A stretch of DNA of 25,278 nt, from the NCBI GenBank assembly GCA_949743895.1, contig CATJUX010000026.1, forward strand, positions 1-25,278, in the 5' to 3' direction. Numbering within the stretch: the stretch's first letter is position 1; each line of letters starts with the position of its first letter. Made by a program: the position numbers and the translations under genes. Shown here piece after piece: positions 7,539 to 15,444 of this stretch. This DNA is from JANFXS01 sp022791155. Lineage in GTDB: Bacteria; Bacillota; Clostridia; Lachnospirales; Anaerotignaceae. The notes under the pieces were generated by a model, which ran no database searches, was not told the DNA's origin, and worked only from the letters and a program-made list of their open reading frames with translations.

Positions 7539-7572
7539 GCAAAAAAACCACGTGATCACATGGTTTTTTGCA
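7539..7572 (-). terminator. Bidirectional terminator of the sigma/tsaD operon
   Basis: GCAAAAAAACCACGTG (7539-7554) pairs with CACATGGTTTTTTGC (7557-7571), with one C-A mismatch. The A/T arms give a T run on either strand. It sits 32 bases beyond the tsaD stop and would terminate the leftward operon; it would also stop rightward transcripts from the fchA side. Confidence 0.85.
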
Positions 7573-7603
7573 TGTTAAATTGTTTGAAGTTTGAACAGCT
7601 TTT

Positions 7604-8629
7604 TTATATTTCGCCCAATTTAAGATTGGGGTTTGCGTTTAGATCCAAGCCACTGCGCCTTCCTTTGATATATTCAAAATATGCGGCTGAGCCAATCATG
7701 GCGGCGTTGTCAGTGCAATACACTGGTGACGGAACGTTGAGGGAAAGACCGTTTTTGGCACATTTTTCTTTCATGAGCTCTCTGAGGGCAGAGTTTGATG
7801 AAACACCCCCCGCCATTGCAACATGCTTTGCGCCTTTCAGCTTTGCGGCGCTAATTGTTTTTTCAACAAGAACTTCCACAACAGCTTTTTGGAAACTTGC
7901 GGCAACGTCGTTTCTGTTTATTTCTTCTCCTGTCATTTCAGCCTTGTTGAGGTGGTTGAGGACAGCGCTTTTAATGCCACTGAAGCTGAAATCGAAGCTT
8001 TCTTCTTCAAGATAGACCCTCGGAAACATGATGGCATCCGGATTGCCCGTCTTTGCGGCAGCATCAATCTTTGGCCCCCCAGGATAGCCCATTTTCAAAG
8101 CTCTGGCAACTTTGTCATATGCTTCGCCAGCGGCATCGTCTCTCGTGCGGCCCAATATTTCATAATCACCATAGTCTTTCACATATAAAATGTGCGTGTG
8201 GCCTCCCGAAACAACAAGCGCCACATATGGCGGCGTAAATTCATTGTTTTCAATGTAGTTGGCACATATGTGCCCTTCAATGTGGTTCACACCTATAAGA
8301 GGCTTGCCAATGGCATATGCAAGGGCTTTTGCTTCAGCAACGCCAACAAGCAATGCCCCAACAAGCCCAGGGCCATATGTGACCGCAATGGCGTCAATCT
8401 CATCAAAATTTGTTTGGGCATCATCAATTGCTTTTTTGATGACATAGTCAATGTTTTCGATGTGTTTTCTTGAAGCTATTTCAGGCACAACACCGCCAAA
8501 AACAGTGTGTGTTTCTATCTGTGACGCAATCACACTGCTCAGCACGCAGCGGCCGTTTCTCACAACGGCGGCCGCTGTTTCATCACATGAGCTTTCAATG
8601 GCAAGTATGTTTATATCCGCATGTTCCAT
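7604..8629 (-). CDS. tsaD: tRNA N6-threonylcarbamoyladenosine (t6A) transferase, catalytic subunit TsaD
   Basis: TsaD, with TsaB and TsaE, moves the threonylcarbamoyl group from threonylcarbamoyl-AMP to A37 of ANN-decoding tRNAs. The 341-residue product has the expected ASKHA fold signatures: LAIESSCDETAAAVV (9-23), VTYGPGLVGALLVG (83-96), the metal-binding HIEGH (116-120), SGGHT, FSFSGIKSAVL, AASFQKAVVEVL, AGGVSSNSALRE and TDNAAMIGSAAY. I chose the ATG at 8629 because GGAGGG precedes it and the family motif starts close behind; an in-frame ATG seven codons upstream lies ahead of that site. tsaB and tsaE are not in the window. It is the last gene of a four-gene minus-strand run, 22 bases after the membrane protein, so it is probably cotranscribed with an ECF sigma factor and its anti-sigma factor. 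Confidence 0.97.
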   Translation of the reverse strand: MEHADINILAIESSCDETAAAVVRNGRCVLSSVIASQIETHTVFGGVVPEIASRKHIENIDYVIKKAIDDAQTNFDEIDAIAVTYGPGLVGALLVGVAEAKALAYAIGKPLIGVNHIEGHICANYIENNEFTPPYVALVVSGGHTHILYVKDYGDYEILGRTRDDAAGEAYDKVARALKMGYPGGPKIDAAAKTGNPDAIMFPRVYLEEESFDFSFSGIKSAVLNHLNKAEMTGEEINRNDVAASFQKAVVEVLVEKTISAAKLKGAKHVAMAGGVSSNSALRELMKEKCAKNGLSLNVPSPVYCTDNAAMIGSAAYFEYIKGRRSGLDLNANPNLKLGEI

Positions 8630-8651
8630 AGGCACCCTCCAATATGGCAAA

Positions 8652-9383
8652 TTACAGCCCGTTTGTTATTATAGTTCTCATCTTTTCTCTGTCAAATTTT
8701 TTGTTTTCATCATTTTTGTTTTCAGGCACACGCATGTTGAGTGCTCTCCGGCTCACCATTCCGGCAAAGGCGCCATATGATATGACAGGGAATATGAAAA
8801 ACAGGAATGTGCCGCCAATGGCATAGACGTTCAAACAAAGAAGCATAAACACAGTTCCAATTGTGAAATTGTATATCATGCGCCTGTCAGAGCCATTTGC
8901 CATTTCCTGTATCAGCGAGCCAATGAATGCGGCAACAAAAAGGGCGCCAATTATATATACAACCAAAAATGCAGCCTCCAAAAAAAATATAAACGGAATT
9001 CCCACAACTGAATAGAAAAATATCATAAAAACAATTAATTTCATGACATAAATTAAAAGCCCCAGTTTCACTATTTTTTTGAGATTGAGGGAAACAATTC
9101 CGGCTCCCAGCCATATTTTTTTTGGAAACAGTTTGAGCGCAAAAACACCAATCAAAAAAAATGCAGCTCCAACAAGCCCAATCAGAATGGGCAAGGGGAG
9201 TGAAAACAAAAGCGTTGCGGCCTGTTTCAGCCTCAAAATATATATTGCGCCTTCAATGTTTTCTCTCAATGCTTCAGCCACTGTCACAACAGTTTGGGGA
9301 TATACAAAGCTTCTGACCCCAACGATGAAAGCACATATCAAAAAACATATGAGCACATGCAAAAAGAAACTTTTGTTAATCAT
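8652..9383 (-). CDS. Membrane protein of unknown function in the ECF sigma operon
   Basis: I do not recognise a family. The 243-residue product has hydrophobic segments at about 6-24, 58-84, 105-128, 131-155 and 172-210 (the last probably two helices), so about six membrane passes. It ends in a charged cytoplasmic-looking tail (about 211-243, rich in Lys, Asp, Asn, Glu). The first helix is followed by an extended segment (25-57) that would be outside the cell. It starts 24 bases after the anti-sigma gene and ends 22 bases before tsaD, so translation of all four genes is probably from one message. The ribosome binding site is weak (GAAAGG). By position it could be a sensor, a target or a partner of the sigma/anti-sigma pair; this is inference only. 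Confidence 0.78.
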   Translation of the reverse strand: MINKSFFLHVLICFLICAFIVGVRSFVYPQTVVTVAEALRENIEGAIYILRLKQAATLLFSLPLPILIGLVGAAFFLIGVFALKLFPKKIWLGAGIVSLNLKKIVKLGLLIYVMKLIVFMIFFYSVVGIPFIFFLEAAFLVVYIIGALFVAAFIGSLIQEMANGSDRRMIYNFTIGTVFMLLCLNVYAIGGTFLFFIFPVISYGAFAGMVSRRALNMRVPENKNDENKKFDREKMRTIITNGL

Positions 9384-9407
9384 TTTTAATACCTTTCATA
9401 ATTTTCA

Positions 9408-9971
9408 TCATCTGTTGCGGCGGCGCACAAGATACACTTGAAGCGCACAAAGTGCCGCTATGCTAAATGCTATAAAAGTGCTTCCACTTGTGAGTATTCT
9501 GTCGGCATTTTCAAATATGCGGGACATTGTTTCTGTCAAGCGGTATGTCTGAGATGCAATGTTTTCGGCGAAAATTGCAAGAACCTTTGTTTTTTCAGAA
9601 AAATTTGGGTTTTCGGAAAAAATTTCAAGAATTTTCTCACGATATGACAAAAGCATGGCGCCAACACAAAACAAAAGGGCAAAGCTTCCAACAAAGCGTG
9701 TTTTGAATTTGTCCCAGAATGTATATGGCAAATACACCTTTTCAAGCGCAGCAACCTTTGCCATGACGGCCGCTTCAAAGCCCTCAGGGGCGTTGGCCTG
9801 TTCAGCTTGATCCATTTGAACGGCCATTGAGTCATATATATCAAAAGCCTCACGGCATGTGGAGCATTCTGTCAAGTGTTTGTTGAGGCTTTCGGCCTCA
9901 AATTCATTTAGTTCCCGATCCAGATATTTCATCATAAGCAGTTCTGCATCTTGACATTTCAAGCCACTCAA
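9408..9971 (-). CDS. Membrane-anchored zinc-finger anti-sigma factor (zf-HC2/ZAS type)
   Basis: The 187-residue product begins with a small zinc-binding domain: Cys6, then His32-x3-Cys36-x2-Cys39, the HCC pattern of anti-sigma factors that hold ECF sigma factors inactive. A helical linker follows, then a hydrophobic helix at about 92-110 and a second at about 163-181 ending in a basic RRRNR tail. This leaves a region of about 50 residues (111-160) that could lie outside the membrane and sense a signal. The start codon is TTG (9971-9969), overlapping the TGA stop of the sigma gene as TTGA, with GGAAGG just upstream, so translation is probably coupled. Gene order sigma then anti-sigma is typical. 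The signal is not evident from sequence. Confidence 0.88.
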   Translation of the reverse strand: MSGLKCQDAELLMMKYLDRELNEFEAESLNKHLTECSTCREAFDIYDSMAVQMDQAEQANAPEGFEAAVMAKVAALEKVYLPYTFWDKFKTRFVGSFALLFCVGAMLLSYREKILEIFSENPNFSEKTKVLAIFAENIASQTYRLTETMSRIFENADRILTSGSTFIAFSIAALCALQVYLVRRRNR

Positions 9972-10513
9972 CCTTCCTTCCCTGAAATTATGATGTCTTT
10001 CAATATTTTTCTTCCTCTGAATATTCTGTTTTTAACTTTCGAAAGTGAAATTCCAACAACATCGGCAATCTCTTGATATGACATGTCTTCAAAATGATAA
10101 AGTATTATAAGAACTTTATACATATCGGGCAATTTTTCAACAGCTTTCAACAGCTCCTGACGGCTTTCCTTTTTTGAAAAGCTGCTTTCCGGCGTTTCTT
10201 TGTCCGCCGGTTCAAAAGCAATGTCATCTATGTCAACGCAGTCTGGTTTTTTCTTTCGGCGGAAGTCTATGACTGTGTTTGTGGCAATTTTGATGACCCA
10301 TGTCGAAAATTTATATTCCGGACTGTATTTGTCGAGATTTTTGTATATCTTGACAAACACATCTTGGGCAATGTCATTGGCATCCTCGGCGTCGTTGACC
10401 ATGCGCAGCACAACGGAATATACAAGATTTTTGTATCTGCCGAGTATCTCCTCAAAAGCCGCCATATCTCCGCATATGCAGTTTTGCACAAGTTCATAAT
10501 CAGAAGTAGCCAT
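9968..10513 (-). CDS. ECF-family RNA polymerase sigma factor
   Basis: A 181-residue sigma-70-family protein with only regions 2 and 4. Region 2 runs from about residue 20 to 88, with the core-binding DAEDANDIAQDVFVKIY (41-57) and the promoter-melting and -10-reading segment FSTWVIKIATNTVIDFRRKK (69-88). Region 4 (about 117-175) holds LPDMYKVLIILYHFEDMSYQEIADVVGIS and the DNA-reading helix SKVKNRIFRGRKIL. A short acidic linker separates the two. ATG follows AATGGAGGCAAA. It is the first gene of the operon with its anti-sigma factor, so autoregulation is likely. The 183 bases upstream contain a CGTA-like -10 element but no convincing matching -35, so I do not call a promoter. Confidence 0.95.
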   Translation of the reverse strand: MATSDYELVQNCICGDMAAFEEILGRYKNLVYSVVLRMVNDAEDANDIAQDVFVKIYKNLDKYSPEYKFSTWVIKIATNTVIDFRRKKKPDCVDIDDIAFEPADKETPESSFSKKESRQELLKAVEKLPDMYKVLIILYHFEDMSYQEIADVVGISLSKVKNRIFRGRKILKDIIISGKEG

Positions 10514-10696
10514 TTTGCCTCCATTTCTTATTCATTAATACGAAAAATCATTTGCAAATGTCTGTTATATAGGCGAATGTCGAGCATGTGAAAAATATTT
10601 TATATAAATTTTGCTGTGGTGTTGGCCGGTAATGGCGCACAGCTTCTGGACAGTCATAAGCTTGTGTGGATTTTTGATTGTGCTGAAATTTGAGAA

Positions 10697-11608
10697 CTAT
10701 TCCTTGAACATTATTGTTTTTGTTATATTGTCATATCCCACAATGGTGTTTTTGAATATTGATGAGGCATTTTCAATGAATTCATCAGGGTTTCCCATGG
10801 CCGGGCTGAAGTGTGTCAGCCAAAGTTCATCAACATTGGCCATTTGTGCTGTTTGGGCGGCCTCTTTGAAAAGCATGTGCTTGTTTTCAATGGCTTTGTT
10901 CAGTTTTTCGTTTTCGCCATACATCCCCTCGCATATGAAAAGGTCGCTTTCGCTTGCAAACTGTGCAAGGGCGTCAACGGGCCGGCTGTCTGTGCAGAAT
11001 GTGACGGCAATTGGCCGGCGCGGTGGCCCAAGAACCATGTCTTGGCTATATTCAATGCCGTCAATCAAAACTTTCTCGCCGCGCTGAACAATGCCCCAAT
11101 ATTTTTGGGGAAGCCCGCTTGCTTTGGCTTTTGCAATGTCAAACCGGCCTTTTCGTTCCACTTCAAGCCGATATGCAACGCATTTGACAGAATGATCCAC
11201 AAACAGCCTTCTGATTTTAAGCCCGCTGATGTGAACATCAAAGTCATCTTTCTCATCAAGTTCAATATATTCTATGTCAAATGTGAGCTCCTGAGCAATG
11301 CGTTTCAAACCCTCAACAACATATATAAGCCCTTTTGGCCCAACAAGTTTGAGATTTTCGGTTCTTCCGGAATTGGCAATTGCAAGAAGCATTCCGGGCA
11401 AGCCTGATATGTGATCTGCATGAAAGTGGGTGAACAATATGGCGTCTATGGCCTTAAATCCCCAGCCCAAATTTTTGAGTGAAACTTGCGTTCCCTCGCC
11501 GCAGTCTATAACAATCAATTTTCCGTTAAGCCGCGCTATCATTGACGAAAGGAATCTTTTTGGCATGGGGGTCATTCCGCCTGTTCCCAAAAGAGACACG
11601 TCAAGCAT
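10697..11608 (-). CDS. rnz: Ribonuclease Z (tRNA 3'-end endonuclease)
   Basis: RNase Z is a metallo-beta-lactamase-fold nuclease that cuts precursor tRNAs after the discriminator base when CCA is not encoded. The 303-residue product is the short bacterial form. It shows the phosphodiesterase motif THFHADHISG (60-69; His61, His63, Asp65, His66), the DHSV His near 140, CTDSRP (metal-bridging Asp) and THFSPAM near the C terminus. ATG follows AAAGGAAG. A good sigma-A promoter lies about 90 bases upstream. Its presence agrees with the CCA-less tRNA-Lys and the cca gene a few kilobases away: RNase Z exposes the end to which Cca adds CCA. Confidence 0.96.
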   Translation of the reverse strand: MLDVSLLGTGGMTPMPKRFLSSMIARLNGKLIVIDCGEGTQVSLKNLGWGFKAIDAILFTHFHADHISGLPGMLLAIANSGRTENLKLVGPKGLIYVVEGLKRIAQELTFDIEYIELDEKDDFDVHISGLKIRRLFVDHSVKCVAYRLEVERKGRFDIAKAKASGLPQKYWGIVQRGEKVLIDGIEYSQDMVLGPPRRPIAVTFCTDSRPVDALAQFASESDLFICEGMYGENEKLNKAIENKHMLFKEAAQTAQMANVDELWLTHFSPAMGNPDEFIENASSIFKNTIVGYDNITKTIMFKE

Positions 11609-11698
11609 AATTTTCTTCCTTTCATTATAAAGTTGAGATCCACGGCAAATGTTCCATAAAACCTCATTTTTAAGTGATTTTAGTCGTCACTTGCAGAT

Positions 11699-11726
11699 AT
11701 TATAACACAAAAGTTTTTTATTTCAA
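11699..11726 (-). promoter_or_regulatory. Sigma-A promoter for rnz
   Basis: On the minus strand TTGAAA (11726-11721), 16 bases, then TATAAT (11704-11699). The -10 is perfect and the -35 has five of six consensus bases. It points toward rnz (start 11608). An AAGTGA...TCACTT inverted repeat (11672-11692) lies near the expected transcript start. Confidence 0.72.
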
Positions 11727-12097
11727 ACAATAAGTTGGGCAATTTTGCTTTGGAACGCTGCCTGTTTCAGGGCGCTTGGAATGCAGAAAAATTAAAACCG
11801 TGTGATGACTGTGTGGCCTGTTTGACAATGGAGGGCGCGTTGTTTGTTTTTGGGGAAGGGAAGTGTGCATTTGAAATATGCACAAGAATTTCTGCCAAGC
11901 GCGCTTTCACTTTGAAAGATATATTTGAGCAAGATATAAAACTTGATGAAAAATTATGTATATTGTGAAAATTTCTGTTCCACAAATTTGCTGACAGCCA
12001 TTAATTTATACACTTCAATTCAGCCGCATGTTCAAACAATTGCACAGAATTTTGAGGGCAATGGGAACACAAAAGCGAATTGAAAGAATTGTAAAAA
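11727..12097. other. Intergenic region without a supported gene
   Basis: About 370 bases lie between the rnz promoter and the terminator of the CotS-like gene. A 77-codon open frame on the plus strand (11735-11968) has no ribosome binding site and no family resemblance. I see no RNA motif here. Confidence 0.5.
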
Positions 12098-12124
12098 GCG
12101 TGCCGGATTTTTTGTCCGCCACGC
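12098..12124 (-). terminator. Terminator of the CotS-like gene
   Basis: GCGTGCCGGA (12098-12107) pairs with TCCGCCACGC (12115-12124), with one central C-C mismatch. On the minus strand it is followed by TTTTTAC; on the plus strand by CTTATTTTTTC, so it may work both ways. It is 60 bases past the stop of the gene ending at 12185. Confidence 0.8.
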
Positions 12125-12184
12125 CTTATTTTTTCATATATATGATATTTTTCATATCGGTCTAAAACCGCCTTTTCTTTTGGT

Positions 12185-13171
12185 TTATATCATTTTAAGA
12201 GTTTTGAGTATATTTTCTTCTTTTTCGCTCAGTGCTATGCAGCGTGAAAGTTTTTCAACAACGGCACAGCTTTCGCAGACACGTCTTTTGTTGAAATTTT
12301 CACTGCATATCTTGTAGAACTTGTCAGGGAAAAGAACCATTGCGCCTATAAGCTTTATTTCATCGTTGCCAAGAGAACTTTCACTGCTGTATGAATTCAA
12401 AAGCACATCTATCTTTTCTGCAGAGCAGCCTTCGCTTTTTATACATCTTCTTATATAGGCTGACAGGTCAGCGCACCGGCAGTCAAATGAACTTTTTTCA
12501 AACCCTGTTATGTACATAACGTTTGAGTTTTCCAAAAACCTCACGTTGTCACCCTTAAAATTGTTGTGGCATATGTTTTTTGAAGCCTGGGCCTCCTTTG
12601 TTATGTGGCCATATGATGTGGAGCTTAGAAAGTCTTGTGCTCTTTCAGTTCGCTCCATGAAATATCCATAGTTTTTTATTATTATTATGTCAACAGGTGA
12701 AAAGTTGCTCACGGCTGAAACACGTTTTTTGATCCTTTTCAGCTCGGTTTTTCTTTTTTCCCACGTTTTGGGAAGTTTCCCAAGGCTCACATTGCCGTCG
12801 GTTTCAACTCCAGCGGCCAATTTGTGCATCACAGCCATTGTTTTGGCAGCTGTTTTGATGGTTTCAATGTCGCTTTCGTCAATATCTTTTGTTTCCACAA
12901 AATCTGACAAAACAAACACGTTTTCTCCAACACAAAAATATGGTTTGCCGTCACAAGCGCTATAATATAAATCGGTGTTTGTGAATCCATTTTCATATAG
13001 GCGCTGTTTTATGGCGTTTTCAAAAGTTATGGTTTTGCTGTCGCTGTGCACTTTTCTGAGAAGCATGCAGCCTTTGTCTGTTTTGCAGATGAGTCCGCGT
13101 CGTGTTCTGACTGTGTTGTAAAGGCGCATTCCAAAACCTTCCTTAAGCGCCTTTTCATATATGTCCTCCAT
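12185..13171 (-). CDS. CotS-family spore coat protein, probable pseudokinase
   Basis: The 328-residue product has the aminoglycoside-phosphotransferase-like layout of CotS/CotI/YsxE-type spore coat proteins: an N-terminal lobe (about 1-92), a hinge near LSDFVETKD, a helical stretch with LGKLPKTWEKRKTELKRIKKRV, and the C-terminal lobe. The usual HGDxxxxN catalytic loop is CHNNFKGDN (201-209), so the catalytic Asp is Asn204. The metal-binding IDFD-type motif is ITGFE (221-225), so that Asp is Gly. Catalysis as a kinase is therefore unlikely, though some CotS-family members elsewhere keep these residues. Cys-rich C terminus (Cys231, 233, 243, 249, 289, 299, 302, 311). ATG follows a GGAGGACATAT-like stretch. 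No other coat gene adjoins it. The assignment rests on pattern; a general APH-fold protein is the alternative. Confidence 0.72.
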   Translation of the reverse strand: MEDIYEKALKEGFGMRLYNTVRTRRGLICKTDKGCMLLRKVHSDSKTITFENAIKQRLYENGFTNTDLYYSACDGKPYFCVGENVFVLSDFVETKDIDESDIETIKTAAKTMAVMHKLAAGVETDGNVSLGKLPKTWEKRKTELKRIKKRVSAVSNFSPVDIIIIKNYGYFMERTERAQDFLSSTSYGHITKEAQASKNICHNNFKGDNVRFLENSNVMYITGFEKSSFDCRCADLSAYIRRCIKSEGCSAEKIDVLLNSYSSESSLGNDEIKLIGAMVLFPDKFYKICSENFNKRRVCESCAVVEKLSRCIALSEKEENILKTLKMI

Positions 13172-13666
13172 AAAATATCCCCCATTTAACCTTCAAAATG
13201 GCTTTCAGCAATCGATTTTGTTGGCTGTCAACAGTGCATTTGCTGTTTTGCGGCAACTTCACAAGGCAGCAGCAAACAATTGCTGAATGTCAAAAAAATT
13301 ATCCGCGGCATGCGTTTGGGCTTGTGCTGAAATTAACAGCGAATTATGTTCTGAAAAGCCAAACTCATTGCTGACAAAAGTCAAAGACCATTTACATATT
13401 TTCTCACAAAACGCTTATAACTTATGGTGTTTGGCAGTGCATCTGCATTTGTCAAAAAACATGCTTTGATGAACAGTGAATGCAGAAGTGAGCTTCAATT
13501 GCATAAGTGGCGATAGTTTTCTGCGTGTGGGTTGAAATACATCAAATGAAATTTCTCAATGCCGCTTCTTTTAACATCATATGACATTGTGTGAGGGATT
13601 ATTCCCGTGATTTGATGTGTGTTGGAATGAGAGTTTGAAAATTTGATGACTGGTTTCTGAAAACCA
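13172..13666. other. Intergenic region without a supported gene
   Basis: About 495 bases between the CotS-like gene and the cca terminator have coding-like composition but frequent stops in all frames and no ribosome binding site leading into a usable frame. A nested inverted repeat (ACATCA near 13574 with TGATGT near 13615, enclosing GGGA-TTAT-TCCC) could form an RNA hairpin; I do not know a family for it. Confidence 0.45.
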
Positions 13667-13691
13667 AAAAGGCGGATTCCCCGCCTTTTTT
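13667..13691 (-). terminator. Bidirectional terminator downstream of cca
   Basis: AAAAGGCGG (13667-13675) pairs with CCGCCTTTT (13681-13689) around ATTCC, with T runs on both strands. It lies 42 bases beyond the cca stop. Confidence 0.88.
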
Positions 13692-13732
13692 AATTTCCAA
13701 TCCATAAATTTGATGTTGCCGCAAAACTCCAG

Positions 13733-14941
13733 TCACTTCCAAATTTTCTGTTCTGCCATGTGTTTGAGGGTTTCAAAATCATTTTTTGACGGTTCTTTCA
13801 AAACTTCCCCAAGAAGATATGACAGCGTTTCTCCAACTTTTTTTCCTTCGCCAATTCCCATTGCCATTATGTCAGCTCCTGTTATGTTCAGCTCCTTCAC
13901 TGTGAGAGGCTCTTTTCTTTCCAAAATGCCCTCAAGAATTTTTGAGGCCTCAAATGCCTCTTTTCTTCCGCATGAAGCTTCCGTTTTGAGGAACACGGCG
14001 CAATCTTGCGCCCCAAGCTTTGAGGCCATTTGTCTCACAGCTGTTTCGTCACATGTTATGTCGCTTTTGGCGTTTTCAATCAGTTTGACAATGAGATTGT
14101 ATGTTTTTGTGTCAAACTTGAGCCCTTTCACAAAATGTATTGCCTTTTCTTTTTCGGCCCATCTCAAAAAAATGGCAAAAGCCGCCGCTGTGTTGCTGTC
14201 CAATCCCGAAACATATTTTGCTGCCAAACCGCCGTTTTGGACAAGTGAATTGTGAATGTGGGGGTCTATATGCTTCAAAAGCCCTGTTTCCCAAAGTGAT
14301 GAAATGCGGTTCACATGTTTCCCCAAAAGTGTTTTTGTGAGTTCTTCCCGAATTCTTTCGGCGCTTATCTTTTTTATGAGGGAACCGTTTTCGCCAATGG
14401 CGTCAAACGTTTCTTTTTCTATGTCAAAATCGAGCTGAACACTGAATCTGACGGCGCGGAGCATTCTCAAGGCGTCTTCGCGAAATCTTTGACCGGCCTC
14501 GCCAACACCCCGGATTATTTTTTTTTCAATGTCATATATGCCGCCAAATATGTCCACAAAGCCTTCCGAAGGCCCATAGGCTATGGCATTGACGGTGAAA
14601 TCCCTTCTGAGAAGATCTTCGTGAAGATCCCTTGTGAACGTCACGTTTTTGGGATGACGGCAGTCTTCATATTCGCCGTCAGTGCGGTATGTTGTCACTT
14701 CATAATTTGTGCCGTTTTTGACAACTGTGACTGTGCCATGCTTTATTCCTGTGTCAATTGTGTGGCGGAATATGTTTTTGACTTCGGAAGGGGGCGCCGA
14801 AGTTGTTATGTCCCAGTCGTTGGGAACCTTTCCCATGAGGGAGTCTCTCACACAACCTCCAACGATATATGCCTCAAATCCCTGCTTTTTTATTTTGTTT
14901 ATTATGTATTCCACATTTTGCGGAAGCTGTATTTTTTCCAC
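13733..14941 (-). CDS. cca: CCA tRNA nucleotidyltransferase (class II)
   Basis: Adds or repairs the 3' CCA of tRNAs from CTP and ATP without a template. The 402-residue product carries the class II motifs: IVGGCVRDSLMG (26-37, nucleotide-binding GG...RD), NDWDITT (41-47, metal-binding DxD), LLRRDFTVNAIAYG (about 109-122), the base-discriminating EDALRMLRAVRF segment, and a helical body and tail in the expected place. The start codon is GTG (14941) behind AGGAGAGAGAAT; an ATG two bases upstream is in another frame. It is transcribed divergently from the tRNA-Lys gene, which lacks encoded CCA and is therefore a substrate of this enzyme. There is no sign of an added HD phosphohydrolase domain. 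Confidence 0.95.
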   Translation of the reverse strand: MEKIQLPQNVEYIINKIKKQGFEAYIVGGCVRDSLMGKVPNDWDITTSAPPSEVKNIFRHTIDTGIKHGTVTVVKNGTNYEVTTYRTDGEYEDCRHPKNVTFTRDLHEDLLRRDFTVNAIAYGPSEGFVDIFGGIYDIEKKIIRGVGEAGQRFREDALRMLRAVRFSVQLDFDIEKETFDAIGENGSLIKKISAERIREELTKTLLGKHVNRISSLWETGLLKHIDPHIHNSLVQNGGLAAKYVSGLDSNTAAAFAIFLRWAEKEKAIHFVKGLKFDTKTYNLIVKLIENAKSDITCDETAVRQMASKLGAQDCAVFLKTEASCGRKEAFEASKILEGILERKEPLTVKELNITGADIMAMGIGEGKKVGETLSYLLGEVLKEPSKNDFETLKHMAEQKIWK

Positions 14942-14986
14942 ATTCTCTCTCCTGTCAGTGTTTTTCGTATATTTTATAATTTTTTG

Positions 14987-15015
14987 TTGACATATCCAAC
15001 GTATGGTGATATTAT
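14987..15015 (+). promoter_or_regulatory. Sigma-A promoter of tRNA-Lys
   Basis: Perfect -35 TTGACA (14987-14992), a 17-base spacer, and TATTAT (15010-15015). The tRNA begins 21 bases after the -10, so transcription would start about 14 bases before the mature 5' end, leaving a short leader for RNase P. Confidence 0.9.
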
Positions 15016-15035
15016 ATTTCTTGCATTAGAGATGT

Positions 15036-15108
15036 GCGCTTTTAGCTCAGTTGGTAGAGCAGGTGACTCTTAATCACAAGGTCCAGGGTTCGAGTCCCTG
15101 AAGGCGCA
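15036..15108 (+). tRNA. tRNA-Lys (anticodon CTT)
   Basis: 73 bases fold as a standard cloverleaf: acceptor GCGCTTT / AAGGCGC with one T-G pair, D arm GCTC-AGTTGGTA-GAGC, anticodon stem-loop GGTGA-CTCTTAA-TCACA (outer pair G-A mismatched), and T arm CAGGG-TTCGAGT-CCCTG, discriminator A. Loop positions 34-36 read CTT, which decodes AAG (Lys). CCA is not encoded (the sequence continues TATA), so the tRNA needs RNase Z and Cca, both encoded nearby. It is a single tRNA, not a cluster. Confidence 0.97.
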
Positions 15109-15127
15109 TATATAAAAGCGGCGTTTT

Positions 15128-15160
15128 GTGTGGCCAAGCCACATGAGGCGTTGTTTTTTT
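15128..15160 (+). terminator. Possible terminator of tRNA-Lys
   Basis: GTGTGGC (15128-15134) pairs with GCCACAT (15138-15144) across CAA, with a T run at 15154-15160. Nine bases separate stem and T run, so this is a weaker candidate. The following 284 bases to 15444 carry no supported gene. Confidence 0.4.
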
Positions 15161-15444
15161 GTTGCAAAAAACTGCCTTTGAGAACAAATATGCACAGACT
15201 GCAAACATTTGAATGCATGTTTGAATTCGGCATGTGTCATGATTGTTTCAAAAAATTTGTTCCAACACCGCTGTGTTTCGGAAATATATTATTTGGCTTG
15301 TGCATATGTTTGACAGATCAATGCGTGTGAACGGCGGCAATTGTTGGCAAACAGTGTTTGTTTTGTATGTATATATTTGTGTTTGCTTGCAATTGCCGCT
15401 GCAATTTTCACTTTTTGTTCATGCCTAAGGCCAATTTGATGTGC

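Noticed and set aside
10514..10696. ECF-type autoregulatory promoter ahead of the sigma gene
   Set aside because: A CGTA element is present but no -35 sits at the right distance; I could not support a promoter.
11735..11968. 77-codon plus-strand frame
   Set aside because: No ribosome binding site and no recognisable domain; Cys content and composition look random.
15042..15233. 63-codon frame on the minus strand across tRNA-Lys (ends with a GTRTLDLVIKSHLLYQLS-type peptide)
   Set aside because: This peptide is a well-known artefact of reading a tRNA gene backwards; the tRNA explains the sequence.
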